From Micromonospora andamanensis (lineage in GTDB: Bacteria; Actinomycetota; Actinomycetes; Mycobacteriales; Micromonosporaceae), in assembly GCF_016863495.1 (NCBI RefSeq), contig NZ_BOOZ01000002.1, positions 337,401-401,400 on the forward strand: a DNA stretch of 64,000 nt. Reading direction: 5' to 3'. The notes beneath the pieces are model-generated. The model saw only the letters and a list, made by a program, of their open reading frames with translations. It was not told where the DNA came from and did not search any database. Positions within the stretch are counted from its first letter, which is position 1. The number at the start of each line of letters is the position of its first letter. Below are positions 54,297 through 62,507 of the stretch, piece by piece. A program made the translations under genes and the position numbers.

Positions 54297-55799
54297 ATGA
54301 GCACGCTCGTGCCGCTGCCGGTGGTGCTGCCGCTGCTGGGCGCCGCGCTGACCCTGCTGCTGGGCAGCCGCCCGTGGACCCAGCGGACGGTGAGCGTGGG
54401 CTGTCTGAGCGCGAGCCTGGTGGTGGCGGTGGTGCTGCTGGTGCAGGCGTACCGGGAGGGGCCGCTGGTGATGCAGATCGGCGGCTGGCCGGCGCCGGTG
54501 GGCATCGTGCTTGTCGCCGATCAGTTGGCCGCGCTGATGCTCGTGGTGTCCTCGGCGGTGACGCTCTGCGTGCTGCTGTACTCGATCGGGCAGGGTCAGG
54601 CGGAGACCGGGGAGAGTTCCCCGGTGGTGATCTTCCACCCCACCTATCTGGTGCTGACCGCCGGTGTGTGCAACGCCTTCCTCGCCGGTGACCTGTTCAA
54701 CCTCTTCGTCGGCTTCGAGATGCTGCTCGCCGCGAGCTTCGTGCTGATCACCCTCAACGGCACCGCGCCCCGCATCCGCACCGGCTCCACCTACGTCGTG
54801 GTCAACGTCCTGGCGTCGATGATCTTCCTGATCTCGGTGGGCCTGGTCTACGCGGCCACCGGCACGCTGAACCTGGCGCAGCTCACCGCGCGGCTCGACG
54901 CGTTGCCGGACGGCGTACGGCTGAGCCTTCAGCTGATGCTGCTGGTGGCCTTCGGCATCAAGGCGGCGGTCTTCCCGCTGTCGGCCTGGCTGCCGGACAG
55001 CTACCCGACGGCCCCCGCCCCGGTCACCGCGGTCTTCGCCGGCCTGCTCACCAAGGTCGGCGTGTACGCGATCATCCGGACCCAGACCCTGCTCTTCCCG
55101 GGGCAGCAGGCCGGGGAACTGCTGATGGTGGCGGCCGGCCTGACCATGCTCGTCGGCATCCTCGGCGCGGTGGCCCAGTCCGACATCAAGCGGCTGCTGT
55201 CGTTCACGCTTGTCAGCCACATCGGCTACATGATCTTCGGGGTGGGGCTGAGCACTGTCGCCGGGCTGGTCGGCGCCATCTTCTACGTGGTCCATCACAT
55301 CACCATCCAGACCACCCTGTTCCTGATCTCCGGACTGGTCGAGCAGCGGGCCGGCAGCACCGACCTGCGCCGCCTCGGCGGGCTGGCCCGGCTGGCACCC
55401 ATGGTGGGTGTGCTCTTCTTCGTCTCGGCGATGAACCTGGCCGGCATCCCGCCCTTCTCCGGTTTCCTGGGCAAGCTCGGCCTGCTCCAGGCCGGGGTGG
55501 CCGCCGGCGGGCCGCTGCCCTGGACGCTCGTCGCCGTGGGCACCGTGACCAGCCTGCTCACCCTCTACGTGGCGAGCCGGGTGTGGAACATCGCCTTCTG
55601 GCGCTCACCCTGCGAGACGGTCGCGCCTACCGCACGACTGCCCGCCTTGATGGTCGGTGCCACTGTCGCCCTGGTGGCGCTCGGGGTGGCGCTGACAGTG
55701 GTGGCGGGTCCGCTGTTCGAGTACACCGGGCGGGCCGCGACGGATCTGATCGAGCGCACCCCGTACGTGCGCGCCGTCCTGCCGGGCGAAGCGTCATGA
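54297..55799 (+). CDS. mrpD: Mrp antiporter subunit D
   Basis: NuoN/NuoM-like antiporter subunit, 500 residues, ~14 helices. Conserved proton-path segments are FGIKAAVFPLSAWLPDSYPTAPAPVTAVFAGLLTKVGVYAIIR and AQSDIKRLLSFTLVSHIGYMIFG. I chose ATG 54297 because the hydrophobic first helix (LVPLPVVLPLLGAALTLLLG) begins there; GTG 54255 would add a polar stretch. Stop overlaps mrpE start. Confidence 0.95.
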   Translation: MSTLVPLPVVLPLLGAALTLLLGSRPWTQRTVSVGCLSASLVVAVVLLVQAYREGPLVMQIGGWPAPVGIVLVADQLAALMLVVSSAVTLCVLLYSIGQGQAETGESSPVVIFHPTYLVLTAGVCNAFLAGDLFNLFVGFEMLLAASFVLITLNGTAPRIRTGSTYVVVNVLASMIFLISVGLVYAATGTLNLAQLTARLDALPDGVRLSLQLMLLVAFGIKAAVFPLSAWLPDSYPTAPAPVTAVFAGLLTKVGVYAIIRTQTLLFPGQQAGELLMVAAGLTMLVGILGAVAQSDIKRLLSFTLVSHIGYMIFGVGLSTVAGLVGAIFYVVHHITIQTTLFLISGLVEQRAGSTDLRRLGGLARLAPMVGVLFFVSAMNLAGIPPFSGFLGKLGLLQAGVAAGGPLPWTLVAVGTVTSLLTLYVASRVWNIAFWRSPCETVAPTARLPALMVGATVALVALGVALTVVAGPLFEYTGRAATDLIERTPYVRAVLPGEAS

Positions 55800-56392
55800 C
55801 CGCGCCGGGCGCCCTGCCGCCCGCGTCGGCGGACCGGCAGACCCGGATGGGTCGGTGGCGTGACCAGTTGATCGCCTACGGCTGGCTGGTGCTGGCCTGG
55901 AACCTGTTCTGGGGGGAGTTCACCTGGGGCAACCTGGTGGGCGGGCTGCTTGTCGCCGCCGTGGTGCTGCTCTTCTTCCCGCTGCCGCCGGTCACCTTCC
56001 ACGGCCGGCTCCGGCCGTGGGGACTGCTGGTGTTCGGCGGCCGGTTCGTCGTCGAACTGGTCCGGGCCAGCGCCCACATCGCCCGGATCGCGGTGCAGCC
56101 CGGCTACACCCCCCGTTCGGCAATCATCGCGGTGCGGCTGCGCCTGCCCACCGACCTCAACCTGGCCCTCACCGCCGAGGTGCTCTCGCTGGTGCCCGGC
56201 ACGTTGATCGTGGAGGTGGACCGGGACGCCGGAATCCTCTACGTGCACGTGCTCGACGTACGTGGCCCCGCCGACCTCGACGCCCACCGGGCCCAGGTCC
56301 GCGAGGTGGAGCGGCGGATCGTCGAGGCGGTCGGCTCGAACGCCGAACTGCGCCGGGTGCGTACCGGACCCGTCGACAAGGAGTCTCCGTGA
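55796..56392 (+). CDS. mrpE: Mrp antiporter subunit E
   Basis: 198 residues: N-terminal helices (LIAYGWLVLAWNLFWGEFTWGNLVGGLLVAAVVLLFFPLPPV) then the conserved FGGRFVVELVRASAHIARIAVQPGYTPRSAIIAVRLRLPTDLNLALTAEVLSLVPGTLIVEVDRD cytoplasmic domain. ATG 55796 overlaps the mrpD stop; stop overlaps mrpF start. Confidence 0.94.
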   Translation: MTAPGALPPASADRQTRMGRWRDQLIAYGWLVLAWNLFWGEFTWGNLVGGLLVAAVVLLFFPLPPVTFHGRLRPWGLLVFGGRFVVELVRASAHIARIAVQPGYTPRSAIIAVRLRLPTDLNLALTAEVLSLVPGTLIVEVDRDAGILYVHVLDVRGPADLDAHRAQVREVERRIVEAVGSNAELRRVRTGPVDKESP

Positions 56393-56652
56393 CCGTCTTC
56401 CTCGCCATCGTCCTCACCAGCCTGCTGTCGGTGGCCGCTCTGCTCGCCCTCGTCCGCCTCTACCGGGGTCCGTCGCTGCTGGATCGGGTCGTCGCCGCCG
56501 ACATGCTGCTCGCCACGATGGTCGGCGCCGTGGGTGCGGAGGCGGCGGTCAACCGGCACGCCACCACCCTGCCGGTGCTCGTGGTGCTCGCCCTGCTCGG
56601 CTTCGTCGGCTCCGTCTCGCTTGTCCGCTTCGCCGTCCGGGACCGGGCGTGA
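56389..56652 (+). CDS. mrpF: Mrp antiporter subunit F
   Basis: 87-residue three-helix subunit: FLAIVLTSLLSVAALLALVRLYRGPSLLDRVVAADMLLATMVGAVGAEA and TLPVLVVLALLGFVGSVSLVRFAV. R-x-x-RGPS-x-x-DRVVA-D is the family signature. GTG 56389 overlaps the mrpE stop. Confidence 0.94.
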   Translation: MTVFLAIVLTSLLSVAALLALVRLYRGPSLLDRVVAADMLLATMVGAVGAEAAVNRHATTLPVLVVLALLGFVGSVSLVRFAVRDRA

Positions 56653-56984
56653 CACCGGGTGACGTCGCCGACTGGCTGGGCGCGGGCAGCCTGGTCGCCG
56701 GAGCGTTGCTGAGCCTGGCCGCGGCCATCGGGGTGCTGCGGTTCCCGGACACGCTGAGCCGGATGCACGCGGCCACCAAGCCGCAGGTGCTCGGTGTGCT
56801 GCTCCTGCTGCTGGGCCTGGGGCTGCGGCTGCGCAGCCCCGCCGATCTGGGCATGATCGTCCTGGTCGGGGTCTTTCAACTGGCCACCGCTCCGGTCGCC
56901 GCGCAGATGATCGGTCGGGCCGGGTACCGCGCCGGGCGGGTGGACCGGAACCTGCTCGACGCCGACGAACTGGCCGACCGCTGA
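56649..56984 (+). CDS. mrpG: Mrp antiporter subunit G
   Basis: 111-residue three-helix subunit: LVAGALLSLAAAIGVLRFPDTLSRMHAATKPQVLGVLLLLLGLGLRL and LGMIVLVGVFQLATAPVAAQMIGRAGYR; FPD-x-x-SRMHAATK is the signature. GTG 56649 overlaps the mrpF stop. It is the last gene of the five-fold overlapping Mrp operon. Confidence 0.94.
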   Translation: MTPGDVADWLGAGSLVAGALLSLAAAIGVLRFPDTLSRMHAATKPQVLGVLLLLLGLGLRLRSPADLGMIVLVGVFQLATAPVAAQMIGRAGYRAGRVDRNLLDADELADR

Positions 56985-57042
56985 ACCGGCCGGGCGACCA
57001 CAATGAGTACGCACTCCCGCCCGACCCGGACCCCGACGCCGG

Positions 57043-57057
57043 TAGAATGACCGCATG
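57043..57057 (+). promoter_or_regulatory. Leaderless promoter of the CNNM upstream ORF
   Basis: TAGAAT at 57043-57048, 6 nt, then ATG 57055 of the upstream ORF. This is the closest match to the ideal TANNNT hexamer in the neighbourhood. Confidence 0.6.
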
Positions 57058-57156
57058 ATCGACTCTTCTGCCCAGGAGGGCAGCAGTAGCCAGCCGGGTA
57101 GGCCCCGGCATCCCCACGGACCGACGACCCCGGGAGCCCTGAACCTCCCGTGTTGA
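57055..57156 (+). CDS. Candidate 33-residue leader peptide (uORF)
   Basis: ATG 57055 lies 6 nt after TAGAAT. The 33-codon frame encodes a Ser/Gly/Pro-rich peptide: MIDSSAQEGSSSQ, a proline-rich middle (PGRPRHPHGPTTPG) and the end ALNLPC. Its TGA (57154-57156) overlaps the GTG start of the membrane protein at 57150. Proline-rich leader peptides control Mg2+ transporter genes elsewhere (mgtL of Salmonella), which makes the context suggestive. It could instead be fortuitous. Confidence 0.55.
   Translation: MIDSSAQEGSSSQPGRPRHPHGPTTPGALNLPC
57068..57150 (+). promoter_or_regulatory. Three-hairpin leader ahead of the CNNM gene
   Basis: Perfect 6-bp stems occur at 57068-57083 (CTGCCC-AGGA-GGGCAG), 57093-57109 (GCCGGG-TAGGC-CCCGGC) and 57131-57150 (CGGGAG, 8-nt loop, CTCCCG). 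The third includes the only Shine-Dalgarno-like GGGAG and the first base of GTG 57150. All three fall inside the uORF, so translating ribosomes would open them. Confidence 0.6.
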
Positions 57157-58502
57157 TCCTCGTCGGCCTTCTTCTGATCATCGTCTTGACCGTCGCGACG
57201 GGGTACTTCGTCGCGCAGGAGTTCGGCTACGTCGCGGTCGACCGCGGCAAGCTGAAGCAACGCGCCGCCGAGGGTGACCAGGCGTCCGCCCGCGCCCTGG
57301 AGGTCACCGGACGGCTGTCGTTCATGCTCTCCGGTGCCCAACTCGGCATCACCGTGACCGCCCTGCTCGTCGGTTACGCCGCCGAGCCGTACCTCGGTGC
57401 CGGCCTGGCCGAGCTGCTCGGCCTGGCCGGCGTCTCCACAGGCGTCAGCCTGCCGTTGTCCGTCGCGCTGGCCCTGGTCATCGCCACTGTGGTGCAGATG
57501 GTGGTGGGCGAGCTGGCCCCGAAGAACCTGGCCATCGCCCGTCCCGAACAGGTGGCCCGGGCGTTGTCCCGTTCCACCCTGGTCTACCTGGCCATCGCCG
57601 GCCCGCTGATCAAGCTCTTCGACAAGTCTGCGGTGCGGCTGCTGCGGCGGGTCGGCATCGAGCCCATCGAGGAGCTGCCCAGCGGCGCCACCCCGGAGGA
57701 CCTGGAACAGATCATCGCCGAGTCCCGGCTGGAGGGGCACCTCGACGCCGACATGTCGACCCTGCTGGACCGGGGGCTCGACTTCCGGCAGCTGACCGCG
57801 GGTGAGGCCATGGTGCCCCGGGTGGACGTGCACACCGTGCGGGCACACGAGCCGGTCAGCCGGGTGGTCGAGCTGCTCGACACCGGCCGCTCCCGCTTCC
57901 CGGTACGCGGCACGGAGGGCGTCGACGACCTGGTCGGCGTGATCGGCATCGCCGACGTGCTCCAGGTGCCGCCGGCCGAGCGCGCCAGCACCCCGGTCAG
58001 CGCGGTGGCCGTACCCCCGCTGCTGGTGCCCGAGACGCTGCCGCTGCCCACCGTGCTGGACCGGCTCCGCTCGGGGCACCGCCAGCTCGCCTGCGTGGTG
58101 GACGAGTACGGCGGCTTCGCGGGCGTCATCACCCTCGAGGACATCGCCGAGGAACTGGTCGGCCCGATCCGCGACGAGGACGACCCGCCGGAGCGGGCCC
58201 CCGCGCGGCAGGACGACGGCTCCTGGGTGGTGCCCGCCCGCTGGCGTATCGACGAGGTCGCCGACAGCACCGGCATCGCCCTGCCCGAGGGCCCGGAGTA
58301 CGACACCATCTCCGGCCTGGTCATGCGGGAACTGGGCCGGGTGCCGGAGGTCGGTGACCGGTTGGAGATCAACCTGCCGGCCGACGGCGACAACGGTCAG
58401 GTCCCGCCGCGTGCCCTGGTCGAGGTGCTCGCGGTGGACCGGCACGTGGCCGACTCGGTCCGCCTCCAACTCACCGACGGGCCCGCGGAGGTGACCGCAT
58501 GA
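57150..58502 (+). CDS. CNNM/CorC family membrane protein (DUF21, CBS pair, CorC_HlyC)
   Basis: Members are linked to Mg2+/Co2+ transport or efflux. The 450-residue protein has the DUF21 membrane domain (~1-195; FVAQEFGYVAVDRGKLKQRAAEGD, VVQMVVGELAPKNLAIARPEQVA), two CBS domains (~205-345; VGVIGIADVLQVPP, LACVVDEYGGFAGVITLEDIAEELVGPI) that usually bind ATP-Mg, and a C-terminal CorC_HlyC domain (~365-440). The start is embedded in a hairpin and overlaps the uORF; the stop overlaps the next CNNM gene (ATGA). Confidence 0.9.
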   Translation: MLILVGLLLIIVLTVATGYFVAQEFGYVAVDRGKLKQRAAEGDQASARALEVTGRLSFMLSGAQLGITVTALLVGYAAEPYLGAGLAELLGLAGVSTGVSLPLSVALALVIATVVQMVVGELAPKNLAIARPEQVARALSRSTLVYLAIAGPLIKLFDKSAVRLLRRVGIEPIEELPSGATPEDLEQIIAESRLEGHLDADMSTLLDRGLDFRQLTAGEAMVPRVDVHTVRAHEPVSRVVELLDTGRSRFPVRGTEGVDDLVGVIGIADVLQVPPAERASTPVSAVAVPPLLVPETLPLPTVLDRLRSGHRQLACVVDEYGGFAGVITLEDIAEELVGPIRDEDDPPERAPARQDDGSWVVPARWRIDEVADSTGIALPEGPEYDTISGLVMRELGRVPEVGDRLEINLPADGDNGQVPPRALVEVLAVDRHVADSVRLQLTDGPAEVTA

Positions 58503-59566
58503 GCACCGGATTCGCGCTGATCACCTCGGTGGTGCTCCTGGGGCTCAACGGGTTCTTCGTCGCCGCCGAGTTCGCTCTGGTGGCGAGCAAGCGGTACCGC
58601 CTGGAACAGGCCGCGGCCAGCGGTGGCCGGGCGGCCCGGGCCGCCCTCGACGGCGTACGCGAGCTGTCACTGATGCTGGCCGGCGCCCAGCTCGGCATCA
58701 CCCTGTGCACGCTGGGTCTCGGTGCCCTGGCCGAGCCGGCGATCGAACGGCTGCTCGGTCCGCTGCTGCACGCCGTCGGCCTGCCGTACGGCGCCAGCCA
58801 TGTGATCGCGCTGATCTTCGCGCTGAGCCTGGTCACCTTCCTGCACCTGGTGGTCGGCGAGATGGCGCCGAAGTCCTGGGCGATCACCCACCCGGAGCGC
58901 TCCGCGCTGCTGCTGGCGCTGCCGTTCCGGGCCTTCGCCCGGGTGGCCCGTCCGGTGCTGTCGGTGCTCAACGCGGTGGCCAACGCGATGCTGCGGCTGG
59001 TGAAGGTCAACCCGCAGGACCAGTTGGCCCAGGTGCACGGCCCCGACGAGCTGCGGATGCTGCTGGAGCAGTCCCGGGAACACGGCCTGCTCGGCGCCGC
59101 CCAGCACGAACTGCTCACCAGCATGCTGGAGTTGCAGGGCACGACCGTGGCACAGGTGATGGAACCGTTCGACCAGATCGTGACCGTCCGCCGCGACGAT
59201 CCGGTGGACCGCATCGAGCAGGTCAGCCGGGACAGCGGCAGGTCCCGGCTGGCGGTGCTGGACGCCGCCGGTCACGTCTGCGGCCTGGTGCACGTCCGGG
59301 AGGCGGTGCGGGCCACGGCCGGCCGACCCGACGCCATCGCGGCCGACCTGATGAATGACGCCATCACGATCCCCGACACCGCCACGGTGACCGAGGCGGT
59401 CGCCGTGATGCGGGCCCGGCAGTCGCAACTCGCGCTGGTCCGCAACGGCGGTGGTCCGACCCGGCCGGTCGGCTTCGTCGCCCTGGAGGACCTCCTGGAG
59501 GAGGTCATCGGGGAGTTCGACGACGAGACCGATCCGATTCCACGCGCGGTACGCCGGCTCAGATAG
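58499..59566 (+). CDS. CNNM/CorC family membrane protein, shorter paralogue
   Basis: The 355-residue protein has the same DUF21 domain (GFFVAAEFALVASKRYRLEQAAASGGRAA, LHLVVGEMAPKSWAITHPERSALLLA) and CBS pair (DQIVTVRRDDPVDRIEQVSRDSGRSRLAVLD; LALVRNGGGPTRPVGFVALEDLLEEVIGEFDDE), but stops without a CorC_HlyC domain. ATG 58499 overlaps the previous stop. Tandem, coupled, asymmetric paralogues suggest a heteromeric transporter. Confidence 0.9.
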   Translation: MSTGFALITSVVLLGLNGFFVAAEFALVASKRYRLEQAAASGGRAARAALDGVRELSLMLAGAQLGITLCTLGLGALAEPAIERLLGPLLHAVGLPYGASHVIALIFALSLVTFLHLVVGEMAPKSWAITHPERSALLLALPFRAFARVARPVLSVLNAVANAMLRLVKVNPQDQLAQVHGPDELRMLLEQSREHGLLGAAQHELLTSMLELQGTTVAQVMEPFDQIVTVRRDDPVDRIEQVSRDSGRSRLAVLDAAGHVCGLVHVREAVRATAGRPDAIAADLMNDAITIPDTATVTEAVAVMRARQSQLALVRNGGGPTRPVGFVALEDLLEEVIGEFDDETDPIPRAVRRLR

Positions 59567-59577
59567 GGGGCACACGG

Positions 59578-60519
59578 GTGCGGCTGACGGGGGTGTCACC
59601 GGGGTCGGGCGGTACGGGCCTGACGGTGCAGACCGCGCTGGCCAACCCGAGCACCCGCCCCGGCCTGCGACTGCCGGGGCGGGTGAACCTCATCGCCGGT
59701 TCCGTCGACGTGCCGGTCCTGCACGTCCGGCTCGGCCTGGTCAGCGCGGCCGAGCCGGACGATCCGGAGGCTCCCCGCCGGCTGGTGCAGTTCCACCAGA
59801 CGCAGGTGGCCGGCGCCCTGGTGCTGCGGGCCGGACGGGCCCGCTCGATTCCGTTCGAGTTCCCGGTGCCGTGGGAGACGCCGGTGACCACGCTGGGTGG
59901 AGTGCCGCTGCTCAGCCTGCGGATGGGACTGCGTACCGAGGTGGCGATCGAAGCCACGCTGGACCAGGGCGCGATGGTGCCGGTCTTCGTCCACCCACTG
60001 CCGACCCAGCAGCACGTGCTGGCCGCCCTGGACACGCTCGGCTTCAGCGTCCGCCAGTCCGGGCTCGTCGACGCTCGGCTGCCCGGCGTGGAGCAGGCCC
60101 TGCCGCTGCATCAGCGGTGGGGCTTCTGGGTCGGTCCGCTCTACGCCGGGCCGATCACCGAGTTGGAGGTGATCTTCGTGGCCAACTCCGCAGGACTGGA
60201 GGTGATCCTCTGGTGTGACAGGCGGTTGGCGCTGGCCGGGATCACCCACACCAGCATCAGCCGGTTCCGGATCTGGCACGTCGGTGCCGACAAGCGGGAC
60301 TGGGTGAGCACCGTGGACGGGTGGCTGCGCGAGGCCATCAACAGGCACGCCGCCGCCGCGGCGCATGCCGACTGGTCGGCCCCTGTCTCCGAGTCGGCCC
60401 ACGTCAGTCGTCCGCCCGACCGGCCGCTACCGCCCGGCCCGGAACCCGGGGGCGACGCGGGCGGCGCCGGTGTCGGTGGCGGCGAGGGCGGTGGCGGCGG
60501 TGGTGGCGGCGGCACCTGA
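59578..60519 (+). CDS. Spo0M-like (SpoOM) arrestin-fold protein
   Basis: Spo0M proteins have an arrestin-like fold and influence differentiation in Bacillus and actinobacteria. The 313-residue protein has the family features VQTALANPSTRPGLRLPGRVNLIAGSVDVPVLHVRLGLV and RARSIPFEFPVPWETPVTTLGGVPLLSLRMGLRTEVAIEATLD, then a distinct C-terminal domain (LEVIFVANSAGLEVILWCDRR). It ends in a Pro/Gly-rich tail finishing in nine glycines before Thr. AGGGGG precedes GTG 59578. Confidence 0.85.
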   Translation: MRLTGVSPGSGGTGLTVQTALANPSTRPGLRLPGRVNLIAGSVDVPVLHVRLGLVSAAEPDDPEAPRRLVQFHQTQVAGALVLRAGRARSIPFEFPVPWETPVTTLGGVPLLSLRMGLRTEVAIEATLDQGAMVPVFVHPLPTQQHVLAALDTLGFSVRQSGLVDARLPGVEQALPLHQRWGFWVGPLYAGPITELEVIFVANSAGLEVILWCDRRLALAGITHTSISRFRIWHVGADKRDWVSTVDGWLREAINRHAAAAAHADWSAPVSESAHVSRPPDRPLPPGPEPGGDAGGAGVGGGEGGGGGGGGGT

Positions 60520-60524
60520 CACCG

Positions 60525-60564
60525 CCCGCGCCGGCACGCCCCCATCACTGGGAGTGCCGGCGCG
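60525..60564. terminator. Bidirectional terminator
   Basis: CCGCGCCGGCAC (60525-60536) pairs perfectly with GTGCCGGCGCGG (60553-60564), between the convergent Spo0M-like and LysE-type genes. Confidence 0.8.
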
Positions 60565-60569
60565 GTTCG

Positions 60570-61232
60570 TCAGCCCTGGGCGAGTTTGAGGCCGAAGCCG
60601 AGGAAGAGGGCGCCCACCGCGCTTGTCGCACCGGCCGCCAGCCGGCGGCGTCGGCTGAACTGGGCGGCCAGGAAGGTGCCCGCGAAGATCAGCGCGGTCA
60701 GGTAGAGCGCGCTCGTCACCTGGGCGATCAGGCCGAGCAGCAGGAACGACAGCGCCGGCCAGGAGTAGGTCGGGTCGACGAACTGGATGAAGAACGAGAC
60801 GAAGAAGAGGATCGCCTTCGGGTTGAGCAGGCTGATTACCAGCGCCTTGCGGAACGGACTGCGGGTCGCCGCCGGCTCCGCGGCGTCGATCAGCCGCGGC
60901 GTGCTCGGGTCGTTGCGGTCCCGCCAGCGCCGCCACGCGCCGCGCAGCATGGTCAACCCCACATAGCCCAGGTACGCGGCACCCGCGTACTTGATCACGA
61001 GGAAGATCGGCGGGTACGCCTTGAGCAGCGAGGCCACCCCGGCGGCGGAGAGGAACATCAGGATCGCGTCACCGACCCAGACGCCGCTCGCCGCCTGGTA
61101 GCCGACGCCGACCCCACGGCGGGCGGCGGTGGAGAGGACGAACAGCGAGTTGGGGCCGGGCAGCAGCACGATGGCCACGGTGCCCAGCACGTACGTCCAC
61201 AGGTCGGTGATTCCCAGCACGTCCGACATCAT
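60570..61232 (-). CDS. LysE/LeuE-type amino acid or metabolite exporter
   Basis: The 220-residue, six-helix protein has the LysE/RhtB signature near the N-terminus (TVAIVLLPGPNSLFVLSTAARRGVGVGYQAASGVWVGDAILMFLSAAGVASLL) and the family segment ALVISLLNPKAILFFVSFFIQFV. Closest overall layout is leucine exporter LeuE. ATG 61232 overlaps the stop of the PNPOx-GNAT gene (ATGA), so its production depends on that gene; an in-frame ATG follows at 61229. Confidence 0.9.
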   Translation of the reverse strand: MMSDVLGITDLWTYVLGTVAIVLLPGPNSLFVLSTAARRGVGVGYQAASGVWVGDAILMFLSAAGVASLLKAYPPIFLVIKYAGAAYLGYVGLTMLRGAWRRWRDRNDPSTPRLIDAAEPAATRSPFRKALVISLLNPKAILFFVSFFIQFVDPTYSWPALSFLLLGLIAQVTSALYLTALIFAGTFLAAQFSRRRRLAAGATSAVGALFLGFGLKLAQG

Positions 61233-62473
61233 CGGGCCGACGTGGCGTGAGAGCGAAGCCTTTCCCGCAGGCTGACCTGTGCTTTCGGCCACTCGTCGAC
61301 GGTCATCGAATACTGCACGGTGTCCCGCCACGAGCCGTCGGGCCGCAACCGGTGCATCCGCAGCACACCCTCCCGGGTCGCGCCGAGTCGTTCGATGGCA
61401 CGCTGCGAGCGCTCGTTGCGAATGTCGGTGTGCCAGACCACCCGCACCGCGTCGAGTTCCTCGAAGGCCCGGGTGAGCAGCAGCAGCTTCGCCTCGGTGT
61501 TGATCCCGGTGCGCCACCAGGGCCGGCCGAGCATGGTGTGCCCGATCGCCACCGACCGACGTTCCGGGTCGATCTCGTAGTACGAGGTGGTGCCGACAAT
61601 CGCGCCGGTGACCGCGCAGCGCTGCGCCCAGGCGACCCGCTCCTGCCGGTGCTGTTCGGCGAGCGCTGCGACGATCACCTCACGCACCTGCTCCGGCCCG
61701 GTCGGCAGCGGTCGGCTCAGGTGCTGCCAGACCTCGGCGTCGTCGGTGGCGGCGTACAACTCGTCGGTGTGGGCCTCATCGAGCGGCTCCAGCAGCACAT
61801 GGGCGCCGCGCAGCACCGCCGGCTCGTGCCAGGGCGAGCGGTCCGGCCGCAGGTACGCCGGCAGTGGTGCGGTGACCCCGACGTCGGGCTCCGGCAGGCC
61901 GGGGGTCAGCCGCAGCGGTACCACCCCGGCCCAGTGCGCCAGACCCAGGTCGGCCGGGTCGTCGCCTACCTGGCCGGTGCGGGTGCGCAGCGACACCTCC
62001 ACAAGTGGCAGCGCCAGCACTGCGGTCTCGGCCAGCTCCCGCCGGCTCGGGGGGCGACTGTCCGCCGCGCGGCCGGTGCCGACCTTCTCCACCAGGGCGG
62101 TCAGCACGTCGGCCTTCTCATCCGGGTCGGTGACCAGGTGAGCGGTGCCGTGCGCGACCACCGACCGGTAGTTGGCGCTGTGGTGGAACTGGGAGCGACC
62201 GTAGACCAGCCCGTCGAGAAGGGTGACCGCGACGCAGACCGGCAGGCCGTCGGTACGGGCGGCGAGCAGCGGTCGACTGCCGGTGGAGCCGTGCAGGTAG
62301 AGCGTGTCGCCGACGCGCACGTGCAGCGTCGGCAGCACCCGGGGCTCGCCGTCCACGGTGAACCCCAGCGCGCAGTGGTACGCCTCGTCGAGCACGGCGT
62401 GCGCGGCGGTCCGGTCGTAGCTCATCCGGTCCCGGTAACGGCTGGCGGTGGTGCGGGTGGTGTGCGGGTACAT
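61229..62473 (-). CDS. PNPOx-type flavin protein fused to GNAT acetyltransferase
   Basis: The 414-residue protein joins a split-barrel FMN/heme-binding domain of the pyridoxamine-5'-phosphate oxidase-like superfamily (~18-200; AYHCALGFTVDGEPRVLPTLHVRVGDTLYLHGSTGSRPLL, HHSANYRSVVAHGTAHLV) to a RimJ/RimL-type GNAT (~225-405; HVLLEPLDEAHTDELYAATDD, GINTEAKLLLLTRAFEELDAVRVVWHTDIRNERSQRAIERLGATREG). AGGTGGAAGC precedes ATG 62473. Fusion plus exporter coupling suggests acetylation of a small amine followed by export; substrate unknown. Confidence 0.92.
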   Translation of the reverse strand: MYPHTTRTTASRYRDRMSYDRTAAHAVLDEAYHCALGFTVDGEPRVLPTLHVRVGDTLYLHGSTGSRPLLAARTDGLPVCVAVTLLDGLVYGRSQFHHSANYRSVVAHGTAHLVTDPDEKADVLTALVEKVGTGRAADSRPPSRRELAETAVLALPLVEVSLRTRTGQVGDDPADLGLAHWAGVVPLRLTPGLPEPDVGVTAPLPAYLRPDRSPWHEPAVLRGAHVLLEPLDEAHTDELYAATDDAEVWQHLSRPLPTGPEQVREVIVAALAEQHRQERVAWAQRCAVTGAIVGTTSYYEIDPERRSVAIGHTMLGRPWWRTGINTEAKLLLLTRAFEELDAVRVVWHTDIRNERSQRAIERLGATREGVLRMHRLRPDGSWRDTVQYSMTVDEWPKAQVSLRERLRSHATSAR

Positions 62474-62483
62474 GCTTCCACCT

Positions 62484-62497
62484 TTGTTCTAGTACAA
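62484..62497. promoter_or_regulatory. Operator-like palindrome between divergent genes
   Basis: TTGTTCTAGTACAA (dyad TTGT-x-CTAG-x-ACAA) lies in the 34-bp divergent gap. It overlaps TACAAT (62493-62498), the -10 candidate of the MocR gene, and on the minus strand TACTAG/TAGAAC just upstream of the PNPOx-GNAT gene. Symmetric position fits a single regulator controlling both directions. Confidence 0.6.
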
Positions 62498-62507
62498 TCC
62501 CATATTT

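Noticed and set aside
57068..57150. Known Mg2+ or Mn2+ riboswitch (M-box, yybP-ykoY) ahead of the CNNM gene
   Set aside because: The conserved cores of those classes are not present; the hairpins are short and embedded in an open reading frame, so a uORF mechanism fits better.
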